The notes: generated from the letters alone by a model not told the origin. Numbered from the stretch's first letter, positions 1-5,732 are shown. The stretch is 28,673 nucleotides of DNA from a virus (IMGVR_UViG_3300025694_000022:1-28673); one strand, 5' to 3'. Made by a program: numbers and translations.

Positions 1-1
1 G

Positions 2-76
2 GCTGCAGTGTTTTCTTATGTTATAACACTGTCACCAGCAGGTAAAAAATTAGAGGAGTATATAGGTGGCAAATAA
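2..76 (+). CDS. C-terminal end of a gene entering from the left
   Basis: An open frame runs in from the left edge and stops with TAA at 74-76. The visible end reads AAVFSYVITLSPAGKKLEEY followed by IGGK. It overlaps the next gene's GTG start by 11 bases, the same close packing seen in the following genes, which is the main reason to believe it. Too little is visible to assign a function. Confidence 0.5.
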   Translation, partial: AAVFSYVITLSPAGKKLEEYIGGK

Positions 77-488
77 ACCATTAGATATTGGAGACGAAGC
101 AAGAGTACAGATGCCTATGAAGACGGTAGTCTCTCTGATTATAATCGTCGCCCTCGGCACTATGGGCTATTTCCAGATTATAGAACGTCTTAATATTGCA
201 GACACTCGTTTACAGTTAATGGAAAAAGATCTTGGAGAAAATACAGAGTTTAGAATTAAATGGCCACGTGGACAATTAGGTTCACTTCCAGCGGACTCGG
301 AGCAGTATATGTTAATCGAAGATCTATATAAACAGGTAGAAAAATTACAACAAAATATTGAAATGAATATGAGTAACAAATTAAAAATAGAATTTATGGA
401 AGGTCAGATATCAAAATTATTAGTAGATGTAGAAGAATTAAAAGATGCCAACAGAGAGATAGTATATAAAAATGGAACGAGTAACTAG
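66..488 (+). CDS. Membrane-anchored coiled-coil protein, possible inner-membrane spanin
   Basis: This is a 140-residue protein with a short cytoplasmic N-terminus and one hydrophobic segment at about residues 20-37. A long charged region follows, with a WPRG-x-LGSLPAD stretch near residue 66 and heptad-like helices at about 85-130. The GTG start at 66 is supported by GAGGAG at 53-58 and by the overlap with the upstream stop. An N-terminal anchor plus a periplasmic coiled coil is the layout of Rz-type i-spanins, but many phage accessory membrane proteins look the same. I recognise the type as common in marine phage contigs without a proven role. The gene real: confident; the spanin role: only inference. 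Confidence 0.85.
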   Translation: MANKPLDIGDEARVQMPMKTVVSLIIIVALGTMGYFQIIERLNIADTRLQLMEKDLGENTEFRIKWPRGQLGSLPADSEQYMLIEDLYKQVEKLQQNIEMNMSNKLKIEFMEGQISKLLVDVEELKDANREIVYKNGTSN

Positions 489-636
489 AAAAATTTTAGA
501 TTATCTTTATGAAATGAAACGAACTGTTACCAGACAACGTTTACACAAAGATTTAAAAAAAGAAGTTGAAACTGGCAAGCACGGTACACAAAAATACGTT
601 GTAAAAGAAGGACCCAACAAAGGTAAAATATTATGA
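472..636 (+). CDS. Small basic hypothetical protein (54 aa)
   Basis: ATG at 472 lies inside the end of the upstream gene (17-base overlap), and the TGA at 634-636 overlaps the next ATG at 633 as ATGA. The product is lysine- and arginine-rich (MERVTRKILDYLYEMKRTV at the N-terminus, ending KEGPNKGKIL). There is no signal or membrane segment and no motif I can name. Translational coupling on both sides is the evidence that it is expressed. Confidence 0.7.
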   Translation: MERVTRKILDYLYEMKRTVTRQRLHKDLKKEVETGKHGTQKYVVKEGPNKGKIL

Positions 637-845
637 TAGAGTCTGTGGTAGCCTTACTTATGTTTATTAATGGAAGTATTAGTGAAGCACGTATTCAAGA
701 ATCAATGGCTACGTGTTTACGTGGTAAGCGCCAGGCGGAAAGACAATATTCAGAAAGTGTATCTTATAAATGCTATACTGGTTCAGCGGAATTAGAGACA
801 AATATAGATGGATCTTTTTCAATTAAGAAGTTAATATTAGAATAA
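633..845 (+). CDS. Small probably secreted hypothetical protein (70 aa)
   Basis: The first 18 residues (MIESVVALLMFINGSISE) look like a short signal peptide. The rest is hydrophilic with two cysteines (the CLRG and YKCY stretches) that could pair outside the cytoplasm. It starts within an ATGA overlap and ends in TAATG overlapping the next gene. I recognise this as a recurrent small protein of marine phages with no known function. Confidence 0.75.
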   Translation: MIESVVALLMFINGSISEARIQESMATCLRGKRQAERQYSESVSYKCYTGSAELETNIDGSFSIKKLILE

Positions 846-979
846 TGAAAAAATGTAAAAAATGTGGAAAAGAATTCGAACCTAAAGACGAATTAGATAT
901 GTTTTGTAGTGACGAGTGTAAGCAAGAAGCACTAGCTGATCTTGACAGTGACAGCGATGAATGTTTAAGCTGTCAGTAA
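845..979 (+). CDS. Small zinc-ribbon-like protein (44 aa)
   Basis: The sequence begins MKKCKKCGKEFEP and has a Cys-x2-Cys pair at residues 4 and 7, then Cys-x3-Cys at 21 and 25, a four-cysteine arrangement expected to bind one zinc. The tail is acidic and Ser/Asp-rich. Start (TAATG) and stop (TAATG) are both coupled to neighbours. A zinc-binding nucleic-acid or protein adaptor is plausible; no specific function is supported. Confidence 0.7.
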   Translation: MKKCKKCGKEFEPKDELDMFCSDECKQEALADLDSDSDECLSCQ

Positions 980-1206
980 TGCTAAAAAATAAAAAATTCA
1001 CAATCAAAACAGAAGTAGTCAATGGTAAATGTCCAACGTGTGATGAGTTCACAACGATGGTAAATATCGATGTAATATTTTTTAGATGTATGAATTGTGG
1101 AGCAGATTTAGAACAACACATCAATGGTAAGATAACTTATCTACCGGTGATTACTACACCCAAAGGTGCTAAACCTTTTGTCAAAGAATGGTTAGATGAA
1201 GAGTAA
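979..1206 (+). CDS. Zinc-ribbon hypothetical protein (75 aa)
   Basis: Two CxxC knuckles are visible (GKCPTCDE and RCMNCGAD), a classic zinc ribbon, followed by an INGKITYLPVI stretch. I chose ATG 979, which overlaps the previous stop as TAATG like the other genes in this run, over the in-frame ATG at 961 that would add six residues. The family is familiar from cyanophages and pelagiphages, where it remains uncharacterised. Confidence 0.8.
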   Translation: MLKNKKFTIKTEVVNGKCPTCDEFTTMVNIDVIFFRCMNCGADLEQHINGKITYLPVITTPKGAKPFVKEWLDEE

Positions 1207-1340
1207 TGGCCAAGCAAAAATTTACCCATTTCGTACCAAGAGATAAGCCTAAGAAGCGTCGTGGCGTTCACACAAAATCATTAAACAAACACAAAAAATT
1301 ACAAAAAAAATTGACACGTTACAAAGGCCAAGGACGTTAG
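1206..1340 (+). CDS. Small very basic protein (44 aa)
   Basis: The product begins MAKQKFTHFVPRDKPKKRRG and continues Lys/Arg-rich to KGQGR. It is coupled to the previous stop by TAATG, and the next gene begins at the base after its stop. Its composition suggests nucleic-acid contact. The N-terminal FTHFVPRDKPKKR pattern recurs in marine podovirus-like genomes; function unknown. Confidence 0.75.
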   Translation: MAKQKFTHFVPRDKPKKRRGVHTKSLNKHKKLQKKLTRYKGQGR

Positions 1341-1580
1341 ATGAAATGGTTATTAGTAATTTACATATGCTCCGGCATTACCGGAGAGTGTAGAATCCCA
1401 CCAGAGTATCCAGCAGTAAAAAATAATTATTATGATTGTGTTCAAGATGGGTTGGGTGATGCTTATGAAATTTTATTTGGTAGTGAGAGTGTTTTTAATT
1501 CTGAAATGATAATCAACTCACAGTTGTATCCACAATATAAATGTTCTCCTGTTAAGGACGAAGGCAAAGTAGTTACTTAA
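1341..1580 (+). CDS. Small probably exported Cys-containing protein (79 aa)
   Basis: A hydrophobic N-terminus (MKWLLVIYICSGITG) resembles a signal peptide. The mature part carries cysteines in GECR, YDCV and YKCS. There is zero spacing after the preceding stop, so it belongs to the same transcript. It is the last gene of this run: a near-palindrome overlaps its stop and a hairpin and promoter follow. No function can be assigned. Confidence 0.75.
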   Translation: MKWLLVIYICSGITGECRIPPEYPAVKNNYYDCVQDGLGDAYEILFGSESVFNSEMIINSQLYPQYKCSPVKDEGKVVT

Positions 1581-1594
1581 GAATCATTCTAAAC
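1576..1594. promoter_or_regulatory. Imperfect palindrome, AGAAT-C-ATTCT core
   Basis: A perfect 11-base core, AGAATCATTCT (1580-1590), sits inside 9-base arms with seven of nine pairs. It overlaps the stop codon of the preceding gene. A better copy lies at 3929-3947 in the same relative position. It could be an operator (layout like the alphaproteobacterial Irr box) or part of a transcription end. Confidence 0.45.
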
Positions 1595-1601
1595 TGTCTG
1601 C

Positions 1602-1621
1602 TCGTCCCAAGAAAGGGACGA
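1602..1621 (+). terminator. Hairpin after the first gene run
   Basis: TCGTCCC pairs with GGGACGA (7 bp) around the loop AAGAAA. It lies in the gap between two transcripts, just upstream of a promoter. No T-tract follows directly, so intrinsic termination is uncertain. Confidence 0.35.
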
Positions 1622-1672
1622 ACAAACAAAAGGTGTGAGAAGAGATCTTTCTTTTATATTAAAATAAATTAT

Positions 1673-1700
1673 TTGACAAGCACTCATTTGTTGGTATAGA
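1673..1700 (+). promoter_or_regulatory. Sigma-70-like promoter for the 1736 gene run
   Basis: TTGACA (1673-1678), a 16-base spacer and TATAGA (1695-1700) lie about 35 bases before the ATG at 1736. AAAGGA provides a ribosome site just before that ATG. It would start the transcript running to 3934. Confidence 0.6.
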
Positions 1701-1735
1701 TTCCCATATATTAATACTAATCAGAGAAAGGAAAT

Positions 1736-1915
1736 ATGGCAGATCCCAGTAAATTTAAATCAGTATCCGTGCCGATCGATACTTACAAGAAGCTAAACTA
1801 TTTAGCTGATGGTAAATTTTTAGATGCACAACTTACAATTAGTAAAACAATTGAAGCACTAGCTAGTCGTGCTGCAAAAAAGTTAGGATATAAAAATGGA
1901 AAAACAAAAGATTAA
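1736..1915 (+). CDS. Ribbon-helix-helix-like small DNA-binding protein (59 aa)
   Basis: The N-terminal part KSVSVPIDTYKKLNYLAD has the strand-then-helix pattern of Arc/CopG-type ribbon-helix-helix proteins, and a second helix follows (TISKTIEALASRAAKKLGYK). The length fits that fold. It is the first gene behind the promoter at 1673-1700, has a good ribosome site and overlaps the next gene by 20 bases. A role as a repressor acting on its own promoter or on the palindromes nearby is plausible but unproven. Confidence 0.65.
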   Translation: MADPSKFKSVSVPIDTYKKLNYLADGKFLDAQLTISKTIEALASRAAKKLGYKNGKTKD

Positions 1916-2129
1916 GGTGATATGTGATCATTGCAAAGGCAATGGTTATTTAAGGGAGAGTAATGGTTCATATACAGAAGTACATCAATGCCCTACCTGC
2001 AACTCACAAGGTGAGGTAGTGGCAGAGTTGTACGAGCAATTAGTTAATGATGAAATTGTTAACAAGGATGCAACTGTTAAAACATTACAAGATTTATTAG
2101 TCGAAGTAGATAAGGCTAGACTACAATGA
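1896..2129 (+). CDS. DnaJ-type zinc-finger-like protein (77 aa)
   Basis: CDHCKGNGYL near residue 10 and CPTCNSQGE near residue 31 form the CxxCxGxG / CxxCxxxG knuckle pair of the DnaJ central zinc domain. The J domain is absent. The C-terminal 40 residues are a predicted acidic helix. It overlaps the RHH gene by 20 bases and the endonuclease gene by ATGA. Such free-standing knuckles are common in phages; function unknown. Confidence 0.7.
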   Translation: MEKQKIKVICDHCKGNGYLRESNGSYTEVHQCPTCNSQGEVVAELYEQLVNDEIVNKDATVKTLQDLLVEVDKARLQ

Positions 2130-2545
2130 ATCCAGAAGAGGCGGCATATATTGCAGGGCTCTTTGATGGTGAAGGTACTATCACTTACAAAAAATATTTT
2201 GAGCGTAAGAAAAAAGGTAACAAAGTTAATCGATATAATTGTTGGCGTATCTCTATGGAGGTTGCAATGACTGATAAATCTGTATTAATTTGGTTACACC
2301 AAACATTAGGAGTTGGAACTTTAACTTCTAAAAAAGTTAATGGTAAACGTGTAGACGGTACCCCTTATCTTAAACAATGGAGGTGGCGTTGTACGTTTAG
2401 GGATGCATACTATGTCTGTCTTTTGATATGGCCTTATGCACATACCAAGTTATCCAAGATCAACAAAATTTTAGAACACTATTATAATTTAAAACAAAAT
2501 AACATTGTTGACATAAGAGATTATAAGGAGAGTTTAGTTAAATGA
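2126..2545 (+). CDS. Free-standing LAGLIDADG homing endonuclease
   Basis: Residues 8-19 read YIAGLFDGEGTI, a clear LAGLIDADG motif with the metal-binding acidic residue at its end (E16). Only one motif is present in 139 residues, so the enzyme would act as a homodimer on a palindromic or pseudo-palindromic target. It is not inside an intron or intein: it is translationally coupled by ATGA at both ends, so it sits in the operon as an ordinary gene. The large aromatic and basic content (WRISMEVAM, WRWRCTFRD) fits a DNA-binding saddle. Such genes move themselves or neighbouring DNA by double-strand break repair. Confidence 0.85.
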   Translation: MNPEEAAYIAGLFDGEGTITYKKYFERKKKGNKVNRYNCWRISMEVAMTDKSVLIWLHQTLGVGTLTSKKVNGKRVDGTPYLKQWRWRCTFRDAYYVCLLIWPYAHTKLSKINKILEHYYNLKQNNIVDIRDYKESLVK

Positions 2546-2652
2546 TAAAAATTTTTTTTGTAATGTTAGTATTATTAACCGGGTGTGTTAAGGATTATGA
2601 TTTTAATCCCTATACCACTGTACTGAAACAATTATTAAATGATAAGAAATAA
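2542..2652 (+). CDS. Tiny lipoprotein (36 aa), possible outer-membrane spanin
   Basis: MIKIFFVMLVLLTGC is a lipoprotein signal peptide with lipobox L-T-G-C and Cys15 as the likely lipidated residue. Only 21 residues follow. ATG 2542 overlaps the endonuclease stop as ATGA, and the end overlaps the exonuclease start by 14 bases. Tiny lipoproteins in phages are often o-spanins (Rz1-like) that work with a membrane-anchored coiled-coil i-spanin; the gene at 66-488 would be the candidate partner. It lacks the proline-rich stretch of Rz1, so this is only a suggestion. Confidence 0.7.
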   Translation: MIKIFFVMLVLLTGCVKDYDFNPYTTVLKQLLNDKK

Positions 2653-3331
2653 TAAATTTATATACCCAAAGACGGTACGAGAAGCGATAGAAGGTAAACG
2701 TCATTATAATATTAATGATAAAGAAAAACTACCATCGGTGACTACGATATTGTCAGCGACTGAACCGGCCGAGAAGAAGGAAGGATTAAAAAGGTGGCGC
2801 GAGAAGATGGGAGAGGCAAATGCTGCGCGGATCGTGGATGAGAGTGCTGCTAGAGGCACCGCGATGCACAAGATTCTTGAGATGTATATATTAGATAAGG
2901 GTTATTTAGATGAGACCAACGTTGGAAAACAGGCCCATAATATGGCTGTAAGGGTCATAGAGCAGGGTCTATGCAATGTTCCGACATACTACGGCACAGA
3001 ATGTACTTTGTACTATCCTGGGCTGTATGCGGGGCAAACGGATCTTGTTGGGATACACAAGGGTACGGACGCTATAATAGATTTTAAACAAACGAACAAA
3101 CCGAAGCGCCGAGAGTGGATCGGGGATTACTGTCTTCAATTGGCGGCCTATGCAATGGCTCATAATTTTATCTATAAAACAGAAATTACCAAAGGTGTGG
3201 TGATGATGTGTAGTAAGGACAATTACTACCAGGAATTCGTTATTGAAGGTAAGGAATTCCAAAAATATAAACACGACTTTTTAAGGAGGGTGGATGAATA
3301 CTATAAACAAAGATCAAGCAATGTTGGATAA
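2639..3331 (+). CDS. PD-(D/E)XK exonuclease, RecB/MGME1-like
   Basis: The catalytic pattern is visible: GQTDLVG with D135, AIIDFKQT with D148-x-K150, and the downstream YCLQLAAYAMA helix (about 164-174) typical of RecB-family nucleases. The N-terminal LPSVTTILSATEP and the ARGTAMHKILEMY helix also match the MGME1 / PDDEXK_1 exonuclease family. The family degrades single-stranded DNA or trims DNA ends, so a role in replication, recombination or host-DNA breakdown is likely. It has 230 residues, usual for the family. It starts 14 bases inside the lipoprotein gene. Confidence 0.85.
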   Translation: MIRNNKFIYPKTVREAIEGKRHYNINDKEKLPSVTTILSATEPAEKKEGLKRWREKMGEANAARIVDESAARGTAMHKILEMYILDKGYLDETNVGKQAHNMAVRVIEQGLCNVPTYYGTECTLYYPGLYAGQTDLVGIHKGTDAIIDFKQTNKPKRREWIGDYCLQLAAYAMAHNFIYKTEITKGVVMMCSKDNYYQEFVIEGKEFQKYKHDFLRRVDEYYKQRSSNVG

Positions 3332-3473
3332 GATAGCAAATGCTTATTACAAAGCTGAAAGTAAAGAGATAAAAGAGATGTGGAAGGAAAAGTGGTATCA
3401 AGGTGTCAAAAATGTGGCAAGAAGATATCAAGAAATGTATCCAAAAATTACATATGATAGGTTAAACAAATGA
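3294..3473 (+). CDS. Small helical hypothetical protein (59 aa)
   Basis: ATG 3294 follows a strong AAGGAGGG ribosome site and overlaps the exonuclease gene by 38 bases; the stop overlaps the next ATG as ATGA. The product (MNTINKDQAMLDKIANAYY...) is a charged, amphipathic helix-rich protein without recognisable motif. The strong ribosome site is the best evidence for expression. Confidence 0.7.
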   Translation: MNTINKDQAMLDKIANAYYKAESKEIKEMWKEKWYQGVKNVARRYQEMYPKITYDRLNK

Positions 3474-3715
3474 GTTTAAGATTAAGAGATTTTCAACAGA
3501 TACTAGATAAGTTTAGTAATGGCAACAAAGGCACAGCTATATCAGATTGTTTTATCTATATGGAAAATGATCACGGCGGTCTTAATGAGATTGGTAAAAT
3601 AGAATTACAAGAAAGTAGATTAATAGGTAAGATAAACAGTTCTTCAGCTTGGCGTATAGTGTTGAAGAAGGATCCAAAGTACCTTCACTTACAATCTACC
3701 ACGTATAGTAAATGA
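3470..3715 (+). CDS. Hypothetical protein (81 aa)
   Basis: The protein begins MSLRLRDFQQILDKFSNGNKG and contains ISDCFIYMENDHGG and WRIVLKKDP stretches. It has no membrane segment. It is coupled by ATGA to the previous gene. I do not recognise a domain; an alpha/beta small protein is likely. Confidence 0.7.
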   Translation: MSLRLRDFQQILDKFSNGNKGTAISDCFIYMENDHGGLNEIGKIELQESRLIGKINSSSAWRIVLKKDPKYLHLQSTTYSK

Positions 3716-3763
3716 TTTCCTCGGGGAACGGGGTGGAAGCGAGAGTGGAAACCCTGTAAAATT
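3716..3763 (+). other. Short GC-rich leader before the 3764 gene
   Basis: This 48-base gap is much more G-rich than its surroundings: two GGGG runs and two GTGGAA repeats lie at 3722-3752. It can form a small TTCC-TCGG-GGAA hairpin and a GGGT/ACCC pairing. No usual ribosome site is next to the ATG at 3764. Confidence 0.35.
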
Positions 3764-3934
3764 ATGAAAAAAGTAGTAATACAAAGCAAAGATATATCAC
3801 CAAAGCAGTGGTCAAACTTTATTTTAGAGTTAAATCTAATAAAAAAGTCTTGGAAACCCTATGCAACATTAGATTTACAAGGCCCTGGTGTAAAAAAAAT
3901 AATAAAAATAGGCACAAAACCATACAAACTTTAG
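3764..3934 (+). CDS. Small hypothetical protein (56 aa)
   Basis: The product begins MKKVVIQSKDISPKQWSNFI and ends KIIKIGTKPYKL. The pattern SKDISPKQWSNFILELN...KSWKPYA is familiar to me from uncultured marine phages, which supports it as a real gene although it is short. It is the last gene of the left block; its stop codon lies inside the perfect palindrome at 3929-3947. No function is known. Confidence 0.7.
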   Translation: MKKVVIQSKDISPKQWSNFILELNLIKKSWKPYATLDLQGPGVKKIIKIGTKPYKL

Positions 3935-3947
3935 AATCATTCTAAAG
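3929..3947. promoter_or_regulatory. Perfect 19-base palindrome, Irr-box-like
   Basis: CTTTAGAATCATTCTAAAG is a perfect inverted repeat around a central C and contains the stop codon of the preceding gene. It agrees with the TTTAGAA-N3-TTCTAAA layout I recall for the iron-control element bound by Irr in alphaproteobacteria. It shares AGAATCATTCTAAA with the element at 1576-1594. An operator or a transcription-end hairpin are both possible. Confidence 0.5.
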
Positions 3948-4008
3948 TGTTCCGCACATAAGGGGAATTCTAGGGTAATTTTTTTTTTTAGTGATCACTT
4001 TTTATTGG

Positions 4009-4151
4009 TGGCACAGTGGCACAAAGTCCAAATTTGACCTATTATCGTTGGTATTATTGACTAATAGGTGTGCCAAAGGGTCGTTTTTTGGTGGCACAGT
4101 ATGGCACACTTGACAGTATTGTTGAATAGTAGACGATTTTGCTCTGGCACA
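4009..4151. repeat. Six TGGCACA heptamers, iteron-like
   Basis: Direct copies lie at 4009-4015, 4017-4023, 4092-4098, 4102-4108 and 4145-4151, with one inverted copy (TGTGCCA) at 4069-4075. Two pairs are spaced by 8 and 10 bases. The inverted copy directly abuts TAATAGGT (4062-4069), which pairs with ACCTATTA (4037-4044). This density is far above chance in AT-rich DNA and suggests a protein-binding array. Confidence 0.65.
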
Positions 4152-4172
4152 CCCCTAAAAGTATGGTTAGTA

Positions 4173-4189
4173 TATGCAGTGACTGCATA
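4173..4189. promoter_or_regulatory. 17-base perfect palindrome, candidate operator
   Basis: TATGCAGT-G-ACTGCATA is a perfect inverted repeat with a one-base centre, the size of a dimeric repressor site. It lies between the TGGCACA array and the 4308 gene. Confidence 0.55.
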
Positions 4190-4307
4190 GGTGTTAAATA
4201 AGCATTGGTATTGGCTGTTTATTTTTATGTACTCGGCGCGCGAAGGATTTTTTGGTTTTTGTAAAAACAAATTTGCCTAAAAATTCCCCTATAGTATAAG
4301 GATTGAT

Positions 4308-4598
4308 ATGAGAAAACTTAAAAAATCAAAATACAAATCTGTTGTTATTAAAAAGAAAAGATATTATTTCTACAAAATCACGTGGTTGGATATCACGGGG
4401 GACAGCGGGCACGCTGATTTACATTCAGCATTAGGATTTATGCCATCAGAGATGATAACTCACGCATATCTTTTAAACAAAGATAAAAAGAATATTAGAA
4501 CCTTTGCAAGTTATGAAGTGAATGATGAGTTATTTTCTGATAGGAATGTTTTTCCAAAAGGGTGTATAATACGTATGGAGAAAATAAATGAAAAATAA
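4308..4598 (+). CDS. Conserved marine-phage hypothetical protein (96 aa)
   Basis: A basic N-terminus (MRKLKKSKYKSVVIKKKRYY) precedes FYKITWLDITGDSGHADL, PSEMITHAYLL and FSDRNVFPKGCI. I recognise this pattern (YFYKI-W-DI-GDSGHA ... PSEMIT ... SDRNV-PKGCI) from uncultured marine phage genomes, where it has no known role. It follows an AAGGA ribosome site and is the first gene after the control region, so it is probably early-expressed. It overlaps the next gene by 11 bases. Confidence 0.8.
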   Translation: MRKLKKSKYKSVVIKKKRYYFYKITWLDITGDSGHADLHSALGFMPSEMITHAYLLNKDKKNIRTFASYEVNDELFSDRNVFPKGCIIRMEKINEK

Positions 4599-4806
4599 AA
4601 AATTTAGTTATGATGGTAGATCAAGACCTACCAATGATTTATATAAAGAAAATTTTAATAGGATTTTTAATCCCACATTGACAAAGAATATGCCTAATGT
4701 AAAATGGGATCAACTTCCACCAAGGAAAGGGCCAGACTCAAATGGAATACAAACCAGTTATAAACAAGTGGGCACTAGTAAAAAAGTTTCCAAGAAGATT
4801 ATATAG
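4588..4806 (+). CDS. Hypothetical protein (72 aa)
   Basis: The protein begins MKNKKFSYDGRSRPTNDLYK and is rich in Lys, Asn and Pro, with an IFNPTLTKNMPNVKWDQLPP stretch. It overlaps the upstream gene by 11 bases and ends just before the convergent small-terminase gene. Another frame across its 3' end (4742-4882) could encode a membrane peptide; the two may both be used, or a frameshift may join them. Confidence 0.6.
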   Translation: MKNKKFSYDGRSRPTNDLYKENFNRIFNPTLTKNMPNVKWDQLPPRKGPDSNGIQTSYKQVGTSKKVSKKII

Positions 4807-4882
4807 TAAAATTATTTCTGAATTGAATCACTATCAAGGTTTGATTCTATTACTGATTCTTTTATCTCTTCTTCTGGGGTAA
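4742..4882 (+). CDS. Possible small membrane protein overlapping two genes (46 aa)
   Basis: A second + frame reads MEYKPVINKWALVKKFPRRL followed by YSKIISELNHYQG and a hydrophobic tail GLILLLILLSLLLG, a plausible tail-anchored peptide. It overlaps the 4588-4806 gene in a different frame and lies antisense to the last 24 codons of the small terminase. An antisense of an acidic tail tends to look hydrophobic by chance, so this is tentative. No good ribosome site is present. Confidence 0.3.
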   Translation: MEYKPVINKWALVKKFPRRLYSKIISELNHYQGLILLLILLSLLLG

Positions 4883-5324
4883 TATTAATTAAAGTTTTGT
4901 GATCATCTAAAATTTGTTTCATTTTAGATTCTAATTCTTTCTCTGACATATTATCTAAATTTCCGGATAAGACTAACTTCTGATCCACATATAAACCACC
5001 CGCTTTACCTCTTGCAATCTCTGCGTTAATCGCAGCACTCCAGGCCCCTTTAGCTCGCGCATCTTCTCGCAGCTTTGCTAGTTCGCTAATGTGTTTTTCA
5101 AAATTAATCCCGTATTTTTCTTGTATCTCTGCTCGCAACTCACCGATATATTTAACAACCAATGGTGCAATTTTAGGATTTCGTAGCTCGCTCGCAGCCT
5201 GACGGGGTCTAGTCTTGTATCCTGCCTCATAAGCACACTCGCTCGGGCTCTTGCGCCCCTCGTTGTATACTAGTAATTCTGCGAACTTTTGCTGTCGTTC
5301 TGTTAAGTTTTTTGGTAATCCCAT
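4812..5324 (-). CDS. terS: Terminase small subunit
   Basis: The 170-residue product has the N-terminal helix-turn-helix of the Terminase_2 family: LTERQQKFAELLVYNEGRKS, the SECAYEAGYKT turn, then ARGK-AGG and a long acidic C-terminal tail. It recognises the packaging site and loads the large subunit on DNA. The tail is strongly acidic (TPEEEIKESVIESNLDSDS). It is encoded opposite to, and 6 kb from, the large subunit, which is unusual. No ribosome site is evident before the ATG at 5324; a possible - strand promoter (AATCAA 5356-5361 / CTTTTA 5333-5338 on the + strand, 17 apart) would give an almost leaderless message. Confidence 0.8.
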   Translation of the reverse strand: MGLPKNLTERQQKFAELLVYNEGRKSPSECAYEAGYKTRPRQAASELRNPKIAPLVVKYIGELRAEIQEKYGINFEKHISELAKLREDARAKGAWSAAINAEIARGKAGGLYVDQKLVLSGNLDNMSEKELESKMKQILDDHKTLINITPEEEIKESVIESNLDSDSIQK

Positions 5325-5328
5325 AAAC

Positions 5329-5357
5329 TTGACTTTTAGCGTAAATTACCGTATAAA
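5329..5357 (+). promoter_or_regulatory. Strong promoter-like sequence facing right, antisense to the minus operon
   Basis: TTGACT (5329-5334), 17 bases, TATAAA (5352-5357) match sigma-70 at five of six positions in each box. It points into the 3' end of the leftward operon and has no + strand gene after it. It overlaps a weaker - strand promoter for terS. Confidence 0.4.
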
Positions 5358-5393
5358 TCAACTGCATTAATAGTAAACCTTATGAGGGGTGGC

Positions 5394-5732
5394 TTACGAC
5401 CTACCTTGCTTTGCAATTGGTACTGATACTGACCCCTCTTTTACTTCATCAAATCTTCTTATTTGGCAATCATCATCTAAATAACACTCATCACTCCGCT
5501 CGCCCACCCATTGTATTATTTCTTTTGCAAAGTCGTCTGCAGTAAGTTCACCATTTAAAATACGAGCCATATCTTTTAGTAAGTCTTCTTTTTTTGTATA
5601 GTTTGGTTGACAGTAAATATCATAAAAACAATCACCTATTGTGTTGTAGTGAAATTTAAAACCATTGCTCGCTCGCTCGCTTGTTCTTTCTTTTTCTATT
5701 TCTGCAATCAACCTATCGGTTTGTTCTGTCAT
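5394..5732 (-). CDS. Hypothetical protein with TSERAS repeat tract (112 aa)
   Basis: The protein is acidic and soluble, with FHYNTIGDCFYDIYCQPN and ELTADDFAKEIIQWVGERSD stretches. The last suggests a host- or DNA-metabolism helper but matches no family I can name. Residues 17-22 (TSERAS) are encoded by the GCTC-type microsatellite at 5667-5685, which recurs in the 6412-6558 gene in the same frame. It starts inside the upstream gene by ATGA and is the last gene of the leftward operon. Confidence 0.7.
   Translation of the reverse strand: MTEQTDRLIAEIEKERTSERASNGFKFHYNTIGDCFYDIYCQPNYTKKEDLLKDMARILNGELTADDFAKEIIQWVGERSDECYLDDDCQIRRFDEVKEGSVSVPIAKQGRS
5667..5685. repeat. GCTC-type short repeat, copy 1
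   Basis: GCTCGCTCGCTCGCTTGTT lies inside a coding region (encodes TSERAS on the - strand). Related copies are at 6423-6445 and 8922-8936. Confidence 0.7.

Larger units (their letters stand above)
3935..4307. other. Gene-free control region between left block and 4308 gene
   Basis: This 373-base stretch has no credible gene. It holds an 11-T run (3979-3989) that may end the left transcript, six TGGCACA heptamers, an 8-base inverted repeat and a 17-base palindrome (listed separately). The GTTTTT-GT-AAAAAC palindrome lies at about 4254-4267. A promoter and/or replication origin is the most natural reading, but no DnaA-box cluster was identified. Confidence 0.6.
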
